From assembly GCA_902767135.1 (NCBI GenBank), contig CACXGE010000099.1:1-64000 (forward strand): a DNA stretch of 64,000 nt. Direction: 5' to 3'. How positions within the stretch are numbered: the stretch's first letter is position 1; the number at the start of each line of letters is the position of its first letter. Below the pieces are notes generated by a model. That model was given only the letters and a program-made list of their open reading frames with translations. It ran no database searches and was not told where the DNA came from. Source of the DNA: an uncultured Lachnospiraceae bacterium. GTDB lineage: Bacteria; Bacillota; Clostridia; Lachnospirales; Lachnospiraceae. Both the position numbers and the translations under genes were made by a program. This document shows, piece after piece, positions 1-7,831 of this stretch.

Positions 1-17
1 AACAAGGGAGATGAAGG

Positions 18-1496
18 ATGGGATTATCCCTTCCGAAATCCAACTTAATTTTTTTTAAAAAGTGTCTTGACAAATGGGTTCACTTTATAGTAGTTATTAC
101 GGTATTTAATTTTTTTCAGGTAATGGAAGGGAAGCAATCTAAAAGTTATCTCTTAATAGCCACATTACTGGGTTTGGTTCCGGTAATAGCAGCCAGTTAT
201 TTTTGGAAAAAAAATAGGGAAACCACTATGATAAAGCATTTAGCAGGATATGGTTATGCTGTTTTTTATACCTATGTGCTTTTTATGGCTAAAAATAACA
301 TGGTATTTCTTTTTGTAATTCCAATGATTATGATAGTATCTGTGTATAACGATACGATTTATTCTCTTAAAATCAATGTGGGAACCATATTGGAAAGTAT
401 TATCGTTGTAGTATTAGGTGCAAAAACCGGGAAATTTGGTTACGCCGGAAGAGACTCTGCGGTTATTCAGATTGTTATCATGTGTTTGGTTGGTGTATTT
501 TCCTATTATACCAGCAAAGTTCTTAATGCAAACAGCCAGCAGAAGTTGCAGAATGTAATGGAAGCACAAGAGAAGACGGAGCAGGTGTTGGGAAATACTA
601 CAGAGGTTTCTACGAAGCTAGAGCGTGGAATTGGAGAAATTAATCAGGAGTTGGAAAAATTAAATCATGCCACCAGAGTAACCAAGGAGGCTATGGGTGA
701 AGTATCTGCGGGGGTAGAAGATACTGCAGGAGCAGTACAAAAGCAGTTGTACCAGACAGAGGAAATTCAAGATAAGGTGACAAAGGTAAATGATGCGGCC
801 ATGAATATTACAGAAAATATGCAGCTGACATTACAGGTATTAGAAAATGGAAAAAGAAATGTAGCTGTATTGGTAGAACAGGTAGAAAAATCTGTATGCA
901 ATGGAGCACAAGTGGAAGAAAAATTGAAAAATCTAGACAAGTATATGGAGGAAATGCATTCCATTGTAGAGATAATCAATGGAATCACCTCTCAGACTGG
1001 TTTACTGGCTTTGAATGCAAGTATAGAAGCGGCTAGAGCAGGAGAAGCAGGAAAGGGATTTGCTGTGGTTGCCACAGAGATTTCGGGGATGGCTACTCAG
1101 ACGAAAAATGCTACTGTGGATATTGCGGAATTAATTGAGAATGTATCTGCTTCTATTGGTGAAGTGGTAGAAGTGATTCATATGATGATTGAAGGGATTC
1201 ATGAAGAGAAACAGTCTACCAAGGAAACGGCAGAAAGCTTTGATAATATTCAAGACAATACCTATGGGATTCGTGAGAATGTGGAAAAACTGTCTGGTGA
1301 TATTGAAGAATTGAAAGAGGCTAATTATGTGATTATGGATTCTATTCAAAGTATTTCTGCGATTTCAGAGGAAGTGTCCTCCCATGCCGGAGAGACAATG
1401 AGTGCACAAGAGCAAAATGTGGAGATACTAAACAAAATTGCAGAGGGAACAAAGAAGCTGGTGGAGTTGGCAGAACAAAGCAATCATATATCGTAA
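18..1496 (+). CDS. Methyl-accepting chemotaxis protein
   Basis: Membrane chemoreceptor that would signal to the CheA/CheW kinase complex. Roughly the first 180 of 492 residues form five or six hydrophobic helices joined by short loops, with no sizeable extracytoplasmic sensor domain, so the ligand is probably sensed in or near the membrane. The remainder is a long helical cytoplasmic signalling domain whose conserved hairpin tip ([20 protein letters not shown]) lies near residue 330. No HAMP domain is obvious. The ATG is preceded by AGGGAG at a normal distance. It heads a tight run with a YhfC-type protein and trpF. The receptor class is certain; the stimulus cannot be read from sequence. Confidence 0.93.
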   Translation: MGLSLPKSNLIFFKKCLDKWVHFIVVITVFNFFQVMEGKQSKSYLLIATLLGLVPVIAASYFWKKNRETTMIKHLAGYGYAVFYTYVLFMAKNNMVFLFVIPMIMIVSVYNDTIYSLKINVGTILESIIVVVLGAKTGKFGYAGRDSAVIQIVIMCLVGVFSYYTSKVLNANSQQKLQNVMEAQEKTEQVLGNTTEVSTKLERGIGEINQELEKLNHATRVTKEAMGEVSAGVEDTAGAVQKQLYQTEEIQDKVTKVNDAAMNITENMQLTLQVLENGKRNVAVLVEQVEKSVCNGAQVEEKLKNLDKYMEEMHSIVEIINGITSQTGLLALNASIEAARAGEAGKGFAVVATEISGMATQTKNATVDIAELIENVSASIGEVVEVIHMMIEGIHEEKQSTKETAESFDNIQDNTYGIRENVEKLSGDIEELKEANYVIMDSIQSISAISEEVSSHAGETMSAQEQNVEILNKIAEGTKKLVELAEQSNHIS

Positions 1497-1518
1497 TAAA
1501 AGAAAGAGGATGATGATT

Positions 1519-2313
1519 ATGGAGATGGAGACAGTAAGTGTAGCAAGTATGATAGGGATGGGAGTATCTATGCTGCTTTCCATGGGGATTCCGGTGGGAA
1601 TGCTCATATATGGAAAAGTGAAAAAAGATGCAAAGGTTTCAAGCTTTCTCATTGGAGCAGGTACCTTTTTTGTGTTTGCGCTGGTATTGGAGCAGATGTT
1701 ACACATGGTAGTTTTAGGAACAGCGCCTAACTTACAGAATAATATCTGGATGTACGGTTTGTATGGCGCAGCCGCAGCCGCAGTTTTTGAGGAGACAGGA
1801 CGTTTGGTTGCCATGAAATTTATCATGAAGAAACACCTGGATTTTAAAAATGGGTTTATGTATGGTGTGGGACATGGTGGAATTGAGGCGATTTTTATTG
1901 GGGGGATGTCAGGTATCAGCAATCTTGTGACATCGGTTATGATTAACTCTGGCACATTGCAAAAGAGCCTGGAAGTACTTGACGATGCTACAAAAGAAGC
2001 TACCTTACAACAGATATCAGCACTGTGGACTTCGGACAGTTATTTGTTTTATATTTCCGGAATCGAAAGAGCCTTTGCTATCTGTCTGCAAATTGGACTT
2101 TCTATTCTTGTGTATCTGTCAGTAAAGAAAGGCAAATGGGGATGTTTGGCATTGGCTTATGTATTCCATTTTGCAGTGGATTTTGTGGCAGTGGTATCAG
2201 CAAAATATATAAATGTAATTTTGGTACAAGTGATAATCATGGTATTTGCTATTGCAGTGCTGCTACTTGCCAGGGCTTTGGCAAAGAAATATCCAGAGGA
2301 AGGTAATATTTAG
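1519..2313 (+). CDS. YhfC-family intramembrane glutamic endopeptidase
   Basis: Polytopic membrane protein of about 264 residues resembling the YhfC family, a group related to CPBP/Abi-type intramembrane proteases. About seven hydrophobic helices are visible. The family-type motifs EETGR (within FEETGRLVAMKF) and GHGGIEA sit near residues 90-125 and would form the metal or glutamate active site. The chosen ATG has AGAGGA eight bases upstream; two earlier in-frame ATGs at 1510 and 1513 are too close to that site. It starts 22 bases after the chemoreceptor stop and its TAG shares one base with the trpF start, so the three are probably co-transcribed. The substrate is unknown. Confidence 0.8.
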   Translation: MEMETVSVASMIGMGVSMLLSMGIPVGMLIYGKVKKDAKVSSFLIGAGTFFVFALVLEQMLHMVVLGTAPNLQNNIWMYGLYGAAAAAVFEETGRLVAMKFIMKKHLDFKNGFMYGVGHGGIEAIFIGGMSGISNLVTSVMINSGTLQKSLEVLDDATKEATLQQISALWTSDSYLFYISGIERAFAICLQIGLSILVYLSVKKGKWGCLALAYVFHFAVDFVAVVSAKYINVILVQVIIMVFAIAVLLLARALAKKYPEEGNI

Positions 2314-2939
2314 TGGAAAAGAGACATACTTTAATCAAGATTTGTGGTATTACTTCGGTAAAAGAAGCAGAATTTTTAAATAAGCATCCGGTGGATTTTG
2401 CAGGGTTTGTTTTATTCTATCCAAAGAGTAAAAGAAATCTCACCATAGAACAGGCAAAAGAGATTGTGTCTGCATTAAAGGAGTCCATTCAGCCGGTGGC
2501 AGTGGTAGTAAGTCCTACCATAGAACAGGCAAAAGAAATTGAAAAGGCAGGCTTTTCCTATATACAGATTCATAAGGATGTGCCAAAAGGCTTTTATGAA
2601 CAGTGCAGTATACCGGTATTAAAGGCCTTTAATGTAAATGATGTGGAGGGTTTTGAAGAGTATCATAAGAACCCGGCCATTGCAGGATACGTGTTTGATG
2701 CTGTAGAGCCAGGCAGTGGAAAGGTGTTTGACTGGAAACTGGTAAAGGATATCCCAAGGGATGAAAAACTTTTCTTGTTGGCGGGTGGGCTTTGTTCAGA
2801 AAATGTTTCAGAGGCAATCCAATATATCAAGCCGGACGGGGTGGATGTATCTTCCGGAGTAGAGTATGAGGACAGCCAGGGAAAAGAAACCGGAAAGGAC
2901 CCGGAGAGGATTGCGGATTTTGTGAAGGCTGTAAAATAA
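2313..2939 (+). CDS. trpF: Phosphoribosylanthranilate isomerase
   Basis: Third step of tryptophan synthesis: Amadori rearrangement of phosphoribosylanthranilate to CdRP, on a TIM barrel. The acid-base pair of the family is visible: Cys in KICGI near the N-terminus and Asp in FDAVEPGSGK, followed by the usual FDW. At 208 residues it matches the family length. It starts with GTG, sharing one base with the preceding TAG, with AGAGGAAGG about ten bases upstream. It is odd that trpF sits alone behind a chemoreceptor and a membrane protease with no other trp gene nearby; the rest of the pathway must be elsewhere or absent. A strong hairpin follows immediately. Confidence 0.93.
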   Translation: MEKRHTLIKICGITSVKEAEFLNKHPVDFAGFVLFYPKSKRNLTIEQAKEIVSALKESIQPVAVVVSPTIEQAKEIEKAGFSYIQIHKDVPKGFYEQCSIPVLKAFNVNDVEGFEEYHKNPAIAGYVFDAVEPGSGKVFDWKLVKDIPRDEKLFLLAGGLCSENVSEAIQYIKPDGVDVSSGVEYEDSQGKETGKDPERIADFVKAVK

Positions 2940-2940
2940 A

Positions 2941-2976
2941 GGGATGGGACCCATGTGTCTGGGGTCCCATCCCTTT
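2941..2976. terminator. Bidirectional terminator between trpF and the symporter gene
   Basis: Perfect 12-bp inverted repeat, GGGATGGGACCC and GGGTCCCATCCC, with a 9-base loop between convergent genes. The T-rich tail is better on the minus strand (TTTATTTT), so it mainly ends symporter transcription, but it should also stop trpF readthrough. Confidence 0.9.
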
Positions 2977-2980
2977 GTGT

Positions 2981-4630
2981 CTATTTCGCAGCTTTTTCGT
3001 TTTTCAGTATTTCCTGAAATTCTTTCATATCCTTTGCAATCTCACCGCTTAAAGCAAGGAGACAGATTAAGTTGGGAATTGCCATCAATGCGTTGGCAAT
3101 GTCAGAGAAATTCCACACAATATCCAAAGCTGTGGTTGCACCAAGATAGGCAATTAAGGAGAATACAATACGATAAATCATATTTAGCTTTGGAGATTTC
3201 ACCAGGTATTCAAAAGCTTTTTCGCCGTGGTATTCCCAGCCAAGGATGGTGGAGAAGGCGAATAATGCAATGCCAATGCTTACCAGAATAGCTCCAAGTC
3301 TGCCAAGTACCGTCTCAAAAGCTAAGATGGTAAGTGCAGCACCCTTAATGACGGCAGCATACTCGTAAGTACCGTCTTCGTTAAATATGTACTTGTTGCC
3401 GGAAGCATCTGACCAGGTACCAGTAAGGTTATCTGTAGTCTCCACAGCAGTGAGAACCAAAGTAGAATGATCAGAACCTGTCAATGTCAATGTATTTTCG
3501 TCAATGTCATAGGTATAATCATTGCTGGCATCCTTTCCGTCGGAGACATTGGAAGCGTCGATGGAAATTACGTTATCCGTTGCGTCATAGACTCCAGTAA
3601 TATTTGTCTCTGTGCTTCCAAGGACACCGGAGCTGGCAATACAAAGACCGGTAATAGTGCAGACTACAATGGTATCCCAGAAGGTACCGGTCATATTGAT
3701 ATAACCCTGGCGAACCGGATGGTCTGTGTGGGCGGCAGCGGCTGTGATAGCAGCAGAACCCATACCTGCTTCGTTTGAGAATACACCACGGGCAACCCCA
3801 AAACGCATGGCATTCATCATAGAGGCTGTAATGGTTCCACACAAACCGCCACCTACTGCCTGAACAGAAAATGCCATGGTAAAGATTTCCTTGATACCTG
3901 CAGGAACATTTCCGATATTTCCAATGATTACAAGAATACCTGCAATTACATAAAAAATTGCCATAAAAGGCACCACAATGCTAGACACCTTAGATATATA
4001 TTTAATCCCACCTACGATAATAACCAAGGCCAGAATAGTAATCACAACACCGGTGATAATCGGTGAGATATGGAAGGTTGAGTTCAAAGCTTCGGAAATA
4101 GAATTTGCCTGTGTCATATTTCCAATACCAAAGGAGGCAATGACAGCAAAGAGTGCAAACAACCAGCCTAAAACGCTTCCTAATGTTTTATTCTTAAAGG
4201 ATTTTTTCATGGTGTACATTGGACCACCACTCATTTCACCTTTTTCATTCACTTCACGGTACTTGATGGCAAGCATACATTCAGAGAATTTGGAGGTGAG
4301 GCCGAAGGCGGCGGAAATCCACATCCATACCAATGCTCCGGGACCGCCGGACACCATTGCGGTAGCCACACCTACAATATTACCGGTACCAATGGTGGCT
4401 GCTAACGCCGTAGTCAGAGCTGAAAATGGAGAGATATCTCCTTTTCCACCATCTGATTTTTTTCGTGCTTCTTTACTTAAGGTACTTTTAATAGCATAAG
4501 GCAAATTACGCCATGGAAGAAATCCGGTACGAATTGTCAGGAAAATTCCGGTACCAACCAGTAGGATTAACATCACCGGACCCCAGACAAAGCTATCTAC
4601 GGATTCTAAAATTTTTCCGAATGTTTCCAT
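2981..4630 (-). CDS. Sodium:alanine symporter (AgcS family) with an inserted extracytoplasmic domain
   Basis: Membrane carrier that imports alanine or glycine with sodium. It shows the AgcS family features: an N-terminal WGPxxL helix, GTGNIVGVA near residue 80, SGGPMY, and NEAGMGSA. It is 549 residues, whereas family members are usually 440-490. The surplus is a hydrophilic block at about residues 338-429 (positions 3344-3619), placed between helices ending ITGLCIASSGVLG and starting GAALTILAFE. That block contains NLTGTWSDASGNKYIF and DGTYEY, resembling small beta-sheet domains of secreted proteins. The start ATG at 4630 has AAAGGGGA upstream; longer in-frame starts lack support. Confidence 0.9.
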   Translation of the reverse strand: METFGKILESVDSFVWGPVMLILLVGTGIFLTIRTGFLPWRNLPYAIKSTLSKEARKKSDGGKGDISPFSALTTALAATIGTGNIVGVATAMVSGGPGALVWMWISAAFGLTSKFSECMLAIKYREVNEKGEMSGGPMYTMKKSFKNKTLGSVLGWLFALFAVIASFGIGNMTQANSISEALNSTFHISPIITGVVITILALVIIVGGIKYISKVSSIVVPFMAIFYVIAGILVIIGNIGNVPAGIKEIFTMAFSVQAVGGGLCGTITASMMNAMRFGVARGVFSNEAGMGSAAITAAAAHTDHPVRQGYINMTGTFWDTIVVCTITGLCIASSGVLGSTETNITGVYDATDNVISIDASNVSDGKDASNDYTYDIDENTLTLTGSDHSTLVLTAVETTDNLTGTWSDASGNKYIFNEDGTYEYAAVIKGAALTILAFETVLGRLGAILVSIGIALFAFSTILGWEYHGEKAFEYLVKSPKLNMIYRIVFSLIAYLGATTALDIVWNFSDIANALMAIPNLICLLALSGEIAKDMKEFQEILKNEKAAK

Positions 4631-4856
4631 AATACATTCCCCTTTCTTTATATCTTTTATAATAAAAATAGAAAGAGGGTAACTCATTAAGTTATCCTCT
4701 TCGATGTAAGCTATTTTATTTGATTTTAAAGTTGTTGTCAACTGTAAATCAATTATATTTGGGGTGTTGACAATTTTATACCATAAAGGTTTCAATGTCC
4801 TTAAACAAAGAGTGCTATCGAATATACGGTTAGCCTGGAATAAATTTAGTTATAAA

Positions 4857-4895
4857 AAATAACCGCTAGTTTACCAGACAGGGCGGTTATTTTTT
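4857..4895 (-). terminator. Terminator downstream of the GT-C-like membrane gene
   Basis: AAATAACCGC and GCGGTTATTT form a 10-bp stem; on the minus strand it runs into TTATTTTTTAT. The stop codon of a small reading frame at 4887-4967 lies inside the stem. The plus strand also has a T run, so it may protect both directions. Confidence 0.8.
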
Positions 4896-4967
4896 GTGTG
4901 AATTGTCTTTTTCAATTGTATATCCAAGTCCATAAGCTGTCAGTACAAGACCGATAACAGCAATCAT
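4887..4967 (-). CDS. Possible small membrane peptide, or detached C-terminus of the upstream gene
   Basis: A 26-residue frame starts at an ATG ten bases after the upstream TAA and in the same frame as it: MIAVIGLVLTAYGLGYTIEK, then DNSHKK. It is one hydrophobic helix with a charged tail and ends inside the terminator. No good ribosome site precedes it. It may be a last membrane helix of the larger protein cut off by a TAA, a readthrough extension, or a chance frame. The in-frame placement makes chance less attractive but does not exclude it. Confidence 0.35.
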   Translation of the reverse strand: MIAVIGLVLTAYGLGYTIEKDNSHKK

Positions 4968-4976
4968 AATCCCATT

Positions 4977-6272
4977 TTAAATCATCCCACGAATCCCGAT
5001 AAGATAAAAGGATGCCAAAGATAGCAGTGCAAGGAAAGTGACCAGAATTTGAAAGCTTTTCCTTTTAGGAAGTGTTTCATCCAAAGAAAGCAGATAGACA
5101 AATACCAAAAGTGCGGGAAATAAATATCTGCCCTGAGGTTGAAAGTCAATAAAGTATGCATTGTAAATCACAAGCAGATAGGACAGCAACATCAAGCCGA
5201 CACAGGTAATATAGCTTAGGATGTTTTTGGCATTTTTTTCACGGAAATTTGTCTTTAAAACCCCATAAGAACCAAAAACAAATAATGCAAAAAAGCATAG
5301 TCCATAGGTAATATAATACACAGGCGAGGTTCCAATAGCGTAGGCGCCGTATAGTCCGCAGAAGCTTTCCCCTAATAAGGTGTGAAATCCCATTTGTGTC
5401 AAAAGGGTAGAAAGTGAAATGCCCTTTTGGTGTAAGTAGATAGAAGGTGCCATGTCTGCAAGTGGTGTGGTGCTTTTGTATTCATAGTCTGCCTGCATTA
5501 AGGTAACTTCTTCTATGATATTACTTTTATCCAGACCGTATACCGAAAAATCTAATGCCATACGAATTCCTAAAGTAAGCAGGGCAATGCAAAACAGGGT
5601 AATGCAGGACAATATCAGATGCTTTCTCTTTTCCTTAGGTGCAAATATAACCTCATATAGAAAGAAAAAGAACAACCACAGTGGTATCAGGTAATAGTTT
5701 TTCTTGGACATTAAGGTAAGACCAAATAGTATACCAAGGGGTATATAATGATACCATCGCCCGTTCTGTTCCAGAATCTTGTGTAGAAAACTGTTTTTTT
5801 TCAGAATCTGGTAAAGGCACAGATAACCTAAGAAAAAATCAAAGGCATCAGAGGTTGCATAGGAAAATAGATACCATAGTTGGGGTGTGATGCAAAATGC
5901 CACAGTAAGCAGGGGATTTTCTTTATACATCCCAATTCCCATAACAGTTAATATAGTAGCCAGCAATAAACTAAACCCTCGGAAGTTCCACACCACAGGA
6001 AGCAGCATTGCAAGTTTCCCAGCGAGGAAATAGTAGATATTTAATTCCCAAAGCCTGGTCATGCCATATCCGCTAAAATAACTGTGGTCCAAATCTCTTA
6101 CATCGGTCAAAGCATTATGATTTGCATAGTACATAATGGCAGGTTCTGTCTGGTACTCATCCGGATGGATGGTATTGGGACTGAAGATTCCTATCAGATA
6201 GATTCCTATCAGTCCTGCAAGTAATATGGCAGGGAGTAAAATTGTAGGGTTTATCTTGTTTTTTGTATTCAT
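4977..6272 (-). CDS. Polytopic membrane protein, GT-C glycosyltransferase-like
   Basis: 431 residues with about ten or eleven hydrophobic helices. After the first helix comes SPNTIHPDEYQTEPA: an acidic pair in the first outer loop is the hallmark of GT-C glycosyltransferases, which use lipid-linked sugar donors. I do not recognise a specific subfamily, and the acceptor is unknown. It stands alone between the symporter and the ketoacyl-synthase leader, transcribed on the minus strand. The reading frame stays open for another 29 codons after its TAA (see the small frame at 4887-4967), so the C-terminus may have been shortened. Fold assignment moderate, function open. Confidence 0.6.
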   Translation of the reverse strand: MNTKNKINPTILLPAILLAGLIGIYLIGIFSPNTIHPDEYQTEPAIMYYANHNALTDVRDLDHSYFSGYGMTRLWELNIYYFLAGKLAMLLPVVWNFRGFSLLLATILTVMGIGMYKENPLLTVAFCITPQLWYLFSYATSDAFDFFLGYLCLYQILKKNSFLHKILEQNGRWYHYIPLGILFGLTLMSKKNYYLIPLWLFFFFLYEVIFAPKEKRKHLILSCITLFCIALLTLGIRMALDFSVYGLDKSNIIEEVTLMQADYEYKSTTPLADMAPSIYLHQKGISLSTLLTQMGFHTLLGESFCGLYGAYAIGTSPVYYITYGLCFFALFVFGSYGVLKTNFREKNAKNILSYITCVGLMLLSYLLVIYNAYFIDFQPQGRYLFPALLVFVYLLSLDETLPKRKSFQILVTFLALLSLASFYLIGIRGMI

Positions 6273-6400
6273 AATTATTATCCTCGTTTTTATGATACTC
6301 TTGACACTTACATCACATTATGGCATGAGAATACATATAAGTCAAAATTTTTTGTAATTATGAAACCAAATCAGTTAAAATAGAGTCTAATAAGTGGGGA

Positions 6401-6427
6401 AGCCAGGGAACCCGGTATCGTGGCACG
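6401..6427 (+). repeat. Dispersed repeat, family 2, copy 1
   Basis: AGCCAGGGAACCCGGTATCG followed by TGGCACG. Closely similar 26-27-bp units occur at 9391-9416 and 10126-10151. No target duplication was seen. It lies just upstream of the promoter at 6484. Confidence 0.65.
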
Positions 6428-6483
6428 ACGGAATCGGCGATTTAGGCGATTTGCACAAAAAAATCCGGAATCATAAAAAGGTA

Positions 6484-6511
6484 TTGACATAATAAATAAA
6501 AATGATAAAAT
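6484..6511 (+). promoter_or_regulatory. Probable sigma-A promoter
   Basis: Consensus TTGACA, a 16-bp A/T-rich spacer, then TAAAAT preceded by TGA. It would transcribe the small frame at 6563 and probably the ketoacyl synthase-chemoreceptor pair. Confidence 0.65.
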
Positions 6512-6562
6512 AGAGATACAGTTTATGTACAGCTTAAAAAATACAAGAAGGGGTTGACTGGT

Positions 6563-6640
6563 ATGAGAAAAGGGAATATAATCTGGCAGAGCAGAGCATT
6601 TTTGCGTTTTTTTAGGCTGGGGTTGTCGCAGCTGTATTAA
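6563..6640 (+). CDS. Small cationic peptide candidate
   Basis: 25 codons starting MRKGNIIWQSRAFLRFFRLG and ending LSQLY. AAGAAGGGG lies about nine bases before the ATG, and a good promoter lies 52 bases upstream. The product would carry five basic and no acidic residues and alternate aromatic with basic positions. It could be a leader peptide, a signal or membrane-active peptide, or a remnant. No homologue is recognised; support is the promoter and ribosome site only. Confidence 0.4.
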   Translation: MRKGNIIWQSRAFLRFFRLGLSQLY

Positions 6641-6823
6641 GGTTGTCTTTTAATGCATAGAATTTTTATGTGTTAAAGGGCTTTTTTTATTCATTTTAAT
6701 ATCAAGAGAGGTGAGCAAGAAAAAGAAGGGGATATCTATGGTACAGTAAATCAAGAGTGGAATTTGTAGTAACTCAAATAAAGAGTCTATTTGACTGCCA
6801 ATATTGAAATGGGGTGTTTCTTT

Positions 6824-7819
6824 ATGAAGAATGTAATTATTGAAGGTACAGGTGTGTATACACCAAAGAATGCAGTGTATAATGCAGATATCGATGAACA
6901 TTTTAATAAAAGAGGATTAAGTGCACATAATCTTATGGAGCATTTGGGAAGAAAAAAACGGTATTTTATTTCAGAAGGAGAAAATACCATTACTATGTGT
7001 CAGAATGCAATTGAAGATTGTGTGAAAAAGAATGAGATCTCGTTAGAAGATATAGAGATGGTTGTTGTTTGTAGCGATACACCAGAATACTTGTTCCCGT
7101 CAAATGCAATGAAATTAACAGGTTTATATGGGGAGAAATTGAAAAATGTAAAAGTCGCCTTTGACTTAAACAGTAATTGTACGGGTATGGTTCAAGGAAT
7201 GGATGTTGTAAATAAATACATGAAATGTTCAAATATAAAAAAGGCATTAGTAGTGGGATGTTTTTGTATAACTCCGATTGCATTATGGTCAGATACTGTG
7301 GTTTATGCTACTTTTGCAGATGCAGCGGCGTGTGCGGTTCTTTCAAGTAAAGAAAGTGGGAGTCCTGAGGGATTTCTTGATGTGGAAGTATTTGTAGATG
7401 CTAGTTATCACAATTATATAACTTATCCCAAATGTGGGATGTCAAAGGTACCATTAAAATCAATCGAACCAAATGAAAAAAGATTGGAGTGGAATCCTTT
7501 TCCAATGGATTTTATTCCAGAACGTTGGGTAGACACGATTAAAGTGGTGTTGGAAAGAAACTCATTAAACGTGGATGAAATAGATTTTTTTATTTTCTCG
7601 CAATTAAGTGATGCCTATAATTTACAGACCCTAGAGTTATTAGGTGTACCAGAAGATAAATATTATTTTTGGGGTAGGGAATATGGATATACAGGAAATA
7701 CTTGCCCAGTTTTATGCATTGATAGGATGTGGGATAAGTATAATAAACAGGGAAAAAAAATGATAGTGTGTACAGTTGGAGCCGGCTATTCTGCCATTGT
7801 CCAATTATATCAATTTTAA
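6824..7819 (+). CDS. Divergent 3-oxoacyl-ACP synthase III-like protein
   Basis: Thiolase-fold enzyme of the KAS III (FabH-like) class, 331 residues, normal length. The acyl-accepting Cys is present in NSNCTGM (Cys119), and the C-terminal Asn in YTGNT (Asn292). Where FabH has PHQAN, this protein has FSQLS at 258-262, so the catalytic His is replaced by Ser259; FADAAACAVL replaces the usual FGDGAGAVVL. A changed triad is typical of KAS III relatives that make signals or secondary metabolites, or act as acyltransferases, rather than start fatty acid synthesis. No fab gene is nearby. The ATG at 6824 has a GGGG-rich site upstream. A chemoreceptor gene follows after 12 bases, so they are likely co-expressed. 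Confidence 0.85.
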   Translation: MKNVIIEGTGVYTPKNAVYNADIDEHFNKRGLSAHNLMEHLGRKKRYFISEGENTITMCQNAIEDCVKKNEISLEDIEMVVVCSDTPEYLFPSNAMKLTGLYGEKLKNVKVAFDLNSNCTGMVQGMDVVNKYMKCSNIKKALVVGCFCITPIALWSDTVVYATFADAAACAVLSSKESGSPEGFLDVEVFVDASYHNYITYPKCGMSKVPLKSIEPNEKRLEWNPFPMDFIPERWVDTIKVVLERNSLNVDEIDFFIFSQLSDAYNLQTLELLGVPEDKYYFWGREYGYTGNTCPVLCIDRMWDKYNKQGKKMIVCTVGAGYSAIVQLYQF

Positions 7820-7831
7820 GGGGGAATTCTT

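Larger units (their letters stand above)
6273..6823. other. Long intergenic leader upstream of the ketoacyl synthase gene
   Basis: 551 bases containing a dispersed repeat at 6401-6427, a promoter at 6484-6511, a 25-codon frame with a ribosome site at 6563-6640, and a second ribosome-site-like AAGAAGGGG at about 6725 leading only to a three-codon frame. If the promoter at 6484 drives the ketoacyl synthase, its transcript has a leader of about 300 bases. No known riboswitch class was recognised. Confidence 0.6.

Noticed and set aside
1428-1955. Long minus-strand reading frame opposite the YhfC-like gene
   Set aside because: It lies wholly antisense to well-supported genes, has no ribosome site and no recognisable product. 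The same applies to frames at 3978-4499 plus, 8392-8964 minus and 28015-28611 minus.
6716-6749. Mini-frames (ATG GTA CAG TAA, or GTG at about 6712 giving 12 codons) before the KAS III gene
   Set aside because: AAGAAGGGG looks like a ribosome site, but the frames are too short to support a product; left as leader sequence.
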